Part shown: piece by piece, positions 63,437-64,000 of the stretch
Numbering within the stretch: position 1 is the stretch's first letter
How the letters are laid out: every line of letters starts with the position of its first letter
Origin: Novosphingobium terrae
GTDB taxonomy: Bacteria > Pseudomonadota > Alphaproteobacteria > Sphingomonadales > Sphingomonadaceae
NCBI RefSeq assembly: GCF_017163935.1
Contig: NZ_JABVZR010000001.1
Coordinates: 2,356,001-2,420,000, forward strand
Direction of reading: 5' to 3'
Length of the DNA: 64,000 nt
Notes under the pieces: model-generated
What the model was told of the DNA's origin: nothing
Databases searched by the model: none
Seen by the model: only the letters and a program-made list of their open reading frames with translations
Program-made: the position numbers and the translations under genes

Positions 63437-64000
63437 ATGATCGTGATGGGGCGCGGACAGCAGGGATCGGCATGGGACGGGGTGCGACATTATCCGCCGC
63501 CCACAACAGCGATGCTTGCCACGCCTGCGAATGTATCCGATCATGGCGCCGGGGGTAAAACAGGGATTATGGACAGCGGCAGAGTGGAGAGCAGCGGGCC
63601 TCAGATGGAGCGGGTGCTGATCGTGGACGATCATCCGCTGGTGCGTGACGGTTTGCGCAGCGTGATTGCGGTCACCTTCGACGGCTGCGACATTTTCGAA
63701 GCGGCCAGTCTGGAAGAGGCGCTGGCCACGCTGGAGCAGCAGGATAATTTTGATCTGATCCTGCTCGATCTGCATATTCCCGATGTGAAACGGCTCGATG
63801 GGTTGAAATTGCTGCGTCAGCGCTTCCCGATGTTGCCGGTGGTGATGGTTTCCGGCGCCTTCGACCGCACCGTGGTGCGTGAGGCGCTGGCGGCGGGCGC
63901 GGCCGGTTTCATCCCCAAATCGATGAAGCGCAGCGCCATTCTCGACGCGCTGCACCGCGTGGTGGCGGGCGAGATTTACATGCCCGATGCCGTGGCCGAG
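63437..64000 (+). CDS. Response regulator (NarL/LuxR type), partial
   Basis: The gene runs off the right edge; 188 codons are visible. A receiver domain spans about residues 57-180 with the acid pocket D64-D65, phospho-acceptor D111 in LILLDLHIPD and the switch lysine K161 in FIPKS. The C-terminal HTH is outside the window. The ATG at 63437 has GAGGGGAGG and would give a 56-residue extension before the receiver; ATG 63569 or 63605 would start closer to it. By position it is a good candidate for an AgmR/ExaE-type regulator of the alcohol dehydrogenase genes. Confidence 0.75.
   Translation, partial: MIVMGRGQQGSAWDGVRHYPPPTTAMLATPANVSDHGAGGKTGIMDSGRVESSGPQMERVLIVDDHPLVRDGLRSVIAVTFDGCDIFEAASLEEALATLEQQDNFDLILLDLHIPDVKRLDGLKLLRQRFPMLPVVMVSGAFDRTVVREALAAGAAGFIPKSMKRSAILDALHRVVAGEIYMPDAVAE

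Noticed and set aside
50216..64000. PQQ biosynthesis genes (pqqA-E) within the quinoprotein block
   Set aside because: No radical-SAM PqqE, PqqC or short PqqA peptide was found on either strand; the M16 protease at 8681 is far away and is not clearly a PqqF.
1..64000. CRISPR arrays, insertion sequences or prophage genes
   Set aside because: No regularly spaced repeats, transposase, integrase or phage structural genes were seen.

Overview
The window reads as chromosome of a high-GC alphaproteobacterium of the Sphingomonadales, most like Novosphingobium or a close relative. The grounds are the HdaA/DUF2066/purM/purN neighbourhood, an EpsC-type serine acetyltransferase next to a DUF2794 gene, Tad-type pilus proteins, a cytosolic AmyA-like amylase and a full set of PQQ-linked alcohol oxidation accessory proteins. 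This is inferred from gene content; no rRNA is present. No phage, insertion sequence or CRISPR array was seen.

Left part (1-30.8 kb): a clipped DUF2252-like gene, a PepSY membrane protein, an alpha-amylase, three translationally coupled Tad pseudopilin-like genes, a cysteine synthase-like enzyme, purC, an M16 protease, a complete RND efflux operon (adaptor, pump, outer-membrane channel), purS-purQ, a membrane GGDEF/EAL protein, two proteins of unknown function, a PAS-GGDEF protein, glmU-glmS, gph, DUF2794-epsC, and the DUF2066-hdaA pair.

Middle (30.9-50.2 kb): purM and a purN fused to a YjbR-like domain, an EF-hand protein, ubiK, tspO, tlyA, a small lipoprotein, a 624-bp gene-poor gap holding a tiny ORF behind a ribosome-binding site that matches the 16S tail perfectly, ilvE, a YghU-type glutathione transferase, tRNA-Gln(TTG), two LysR units each with a divergent enzyme gene, a GNAT-nitrilase fusion, an RNase T2, a methyltransferase that appears to start at ATC, and a MarR repressor facing an MFS-hydrolase operon across a large palindromic operator.

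Right part (50.2-64 kb): a continuous quinoprotein block. Pseudoazurin, a CXXCW/rhodanese protein, a SoxYZ-like carrier, a quinoprotein-relay metallo-beta-lactamase, a membrane-anchored PQQ propeller fused to cytochrome c, cytochrome b561, acetyl-CoA synthetase, a porin, a PQQ-associated beta-propeller, cytochrome c550 PedF, a periplasmic binding protein, and a PQQ alcohol dehydrogenase whose active site carries the extra aspartate of lanthanide-dependent enzymes. A response regulator is cut by the window end. Together these look able to oxidise an alcohol in the periplasm, pass electrons to small carriers, and activate the resulting acetate with Acs. The PQQ biosynthesis genes are not in the window.

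Two dispersed palindromic element families lie in the intergenic gaps: one built on GCGAGGG/CCCTCGC (four copies) and one on GCGAAAAA/TTTTTCGC (two copies).
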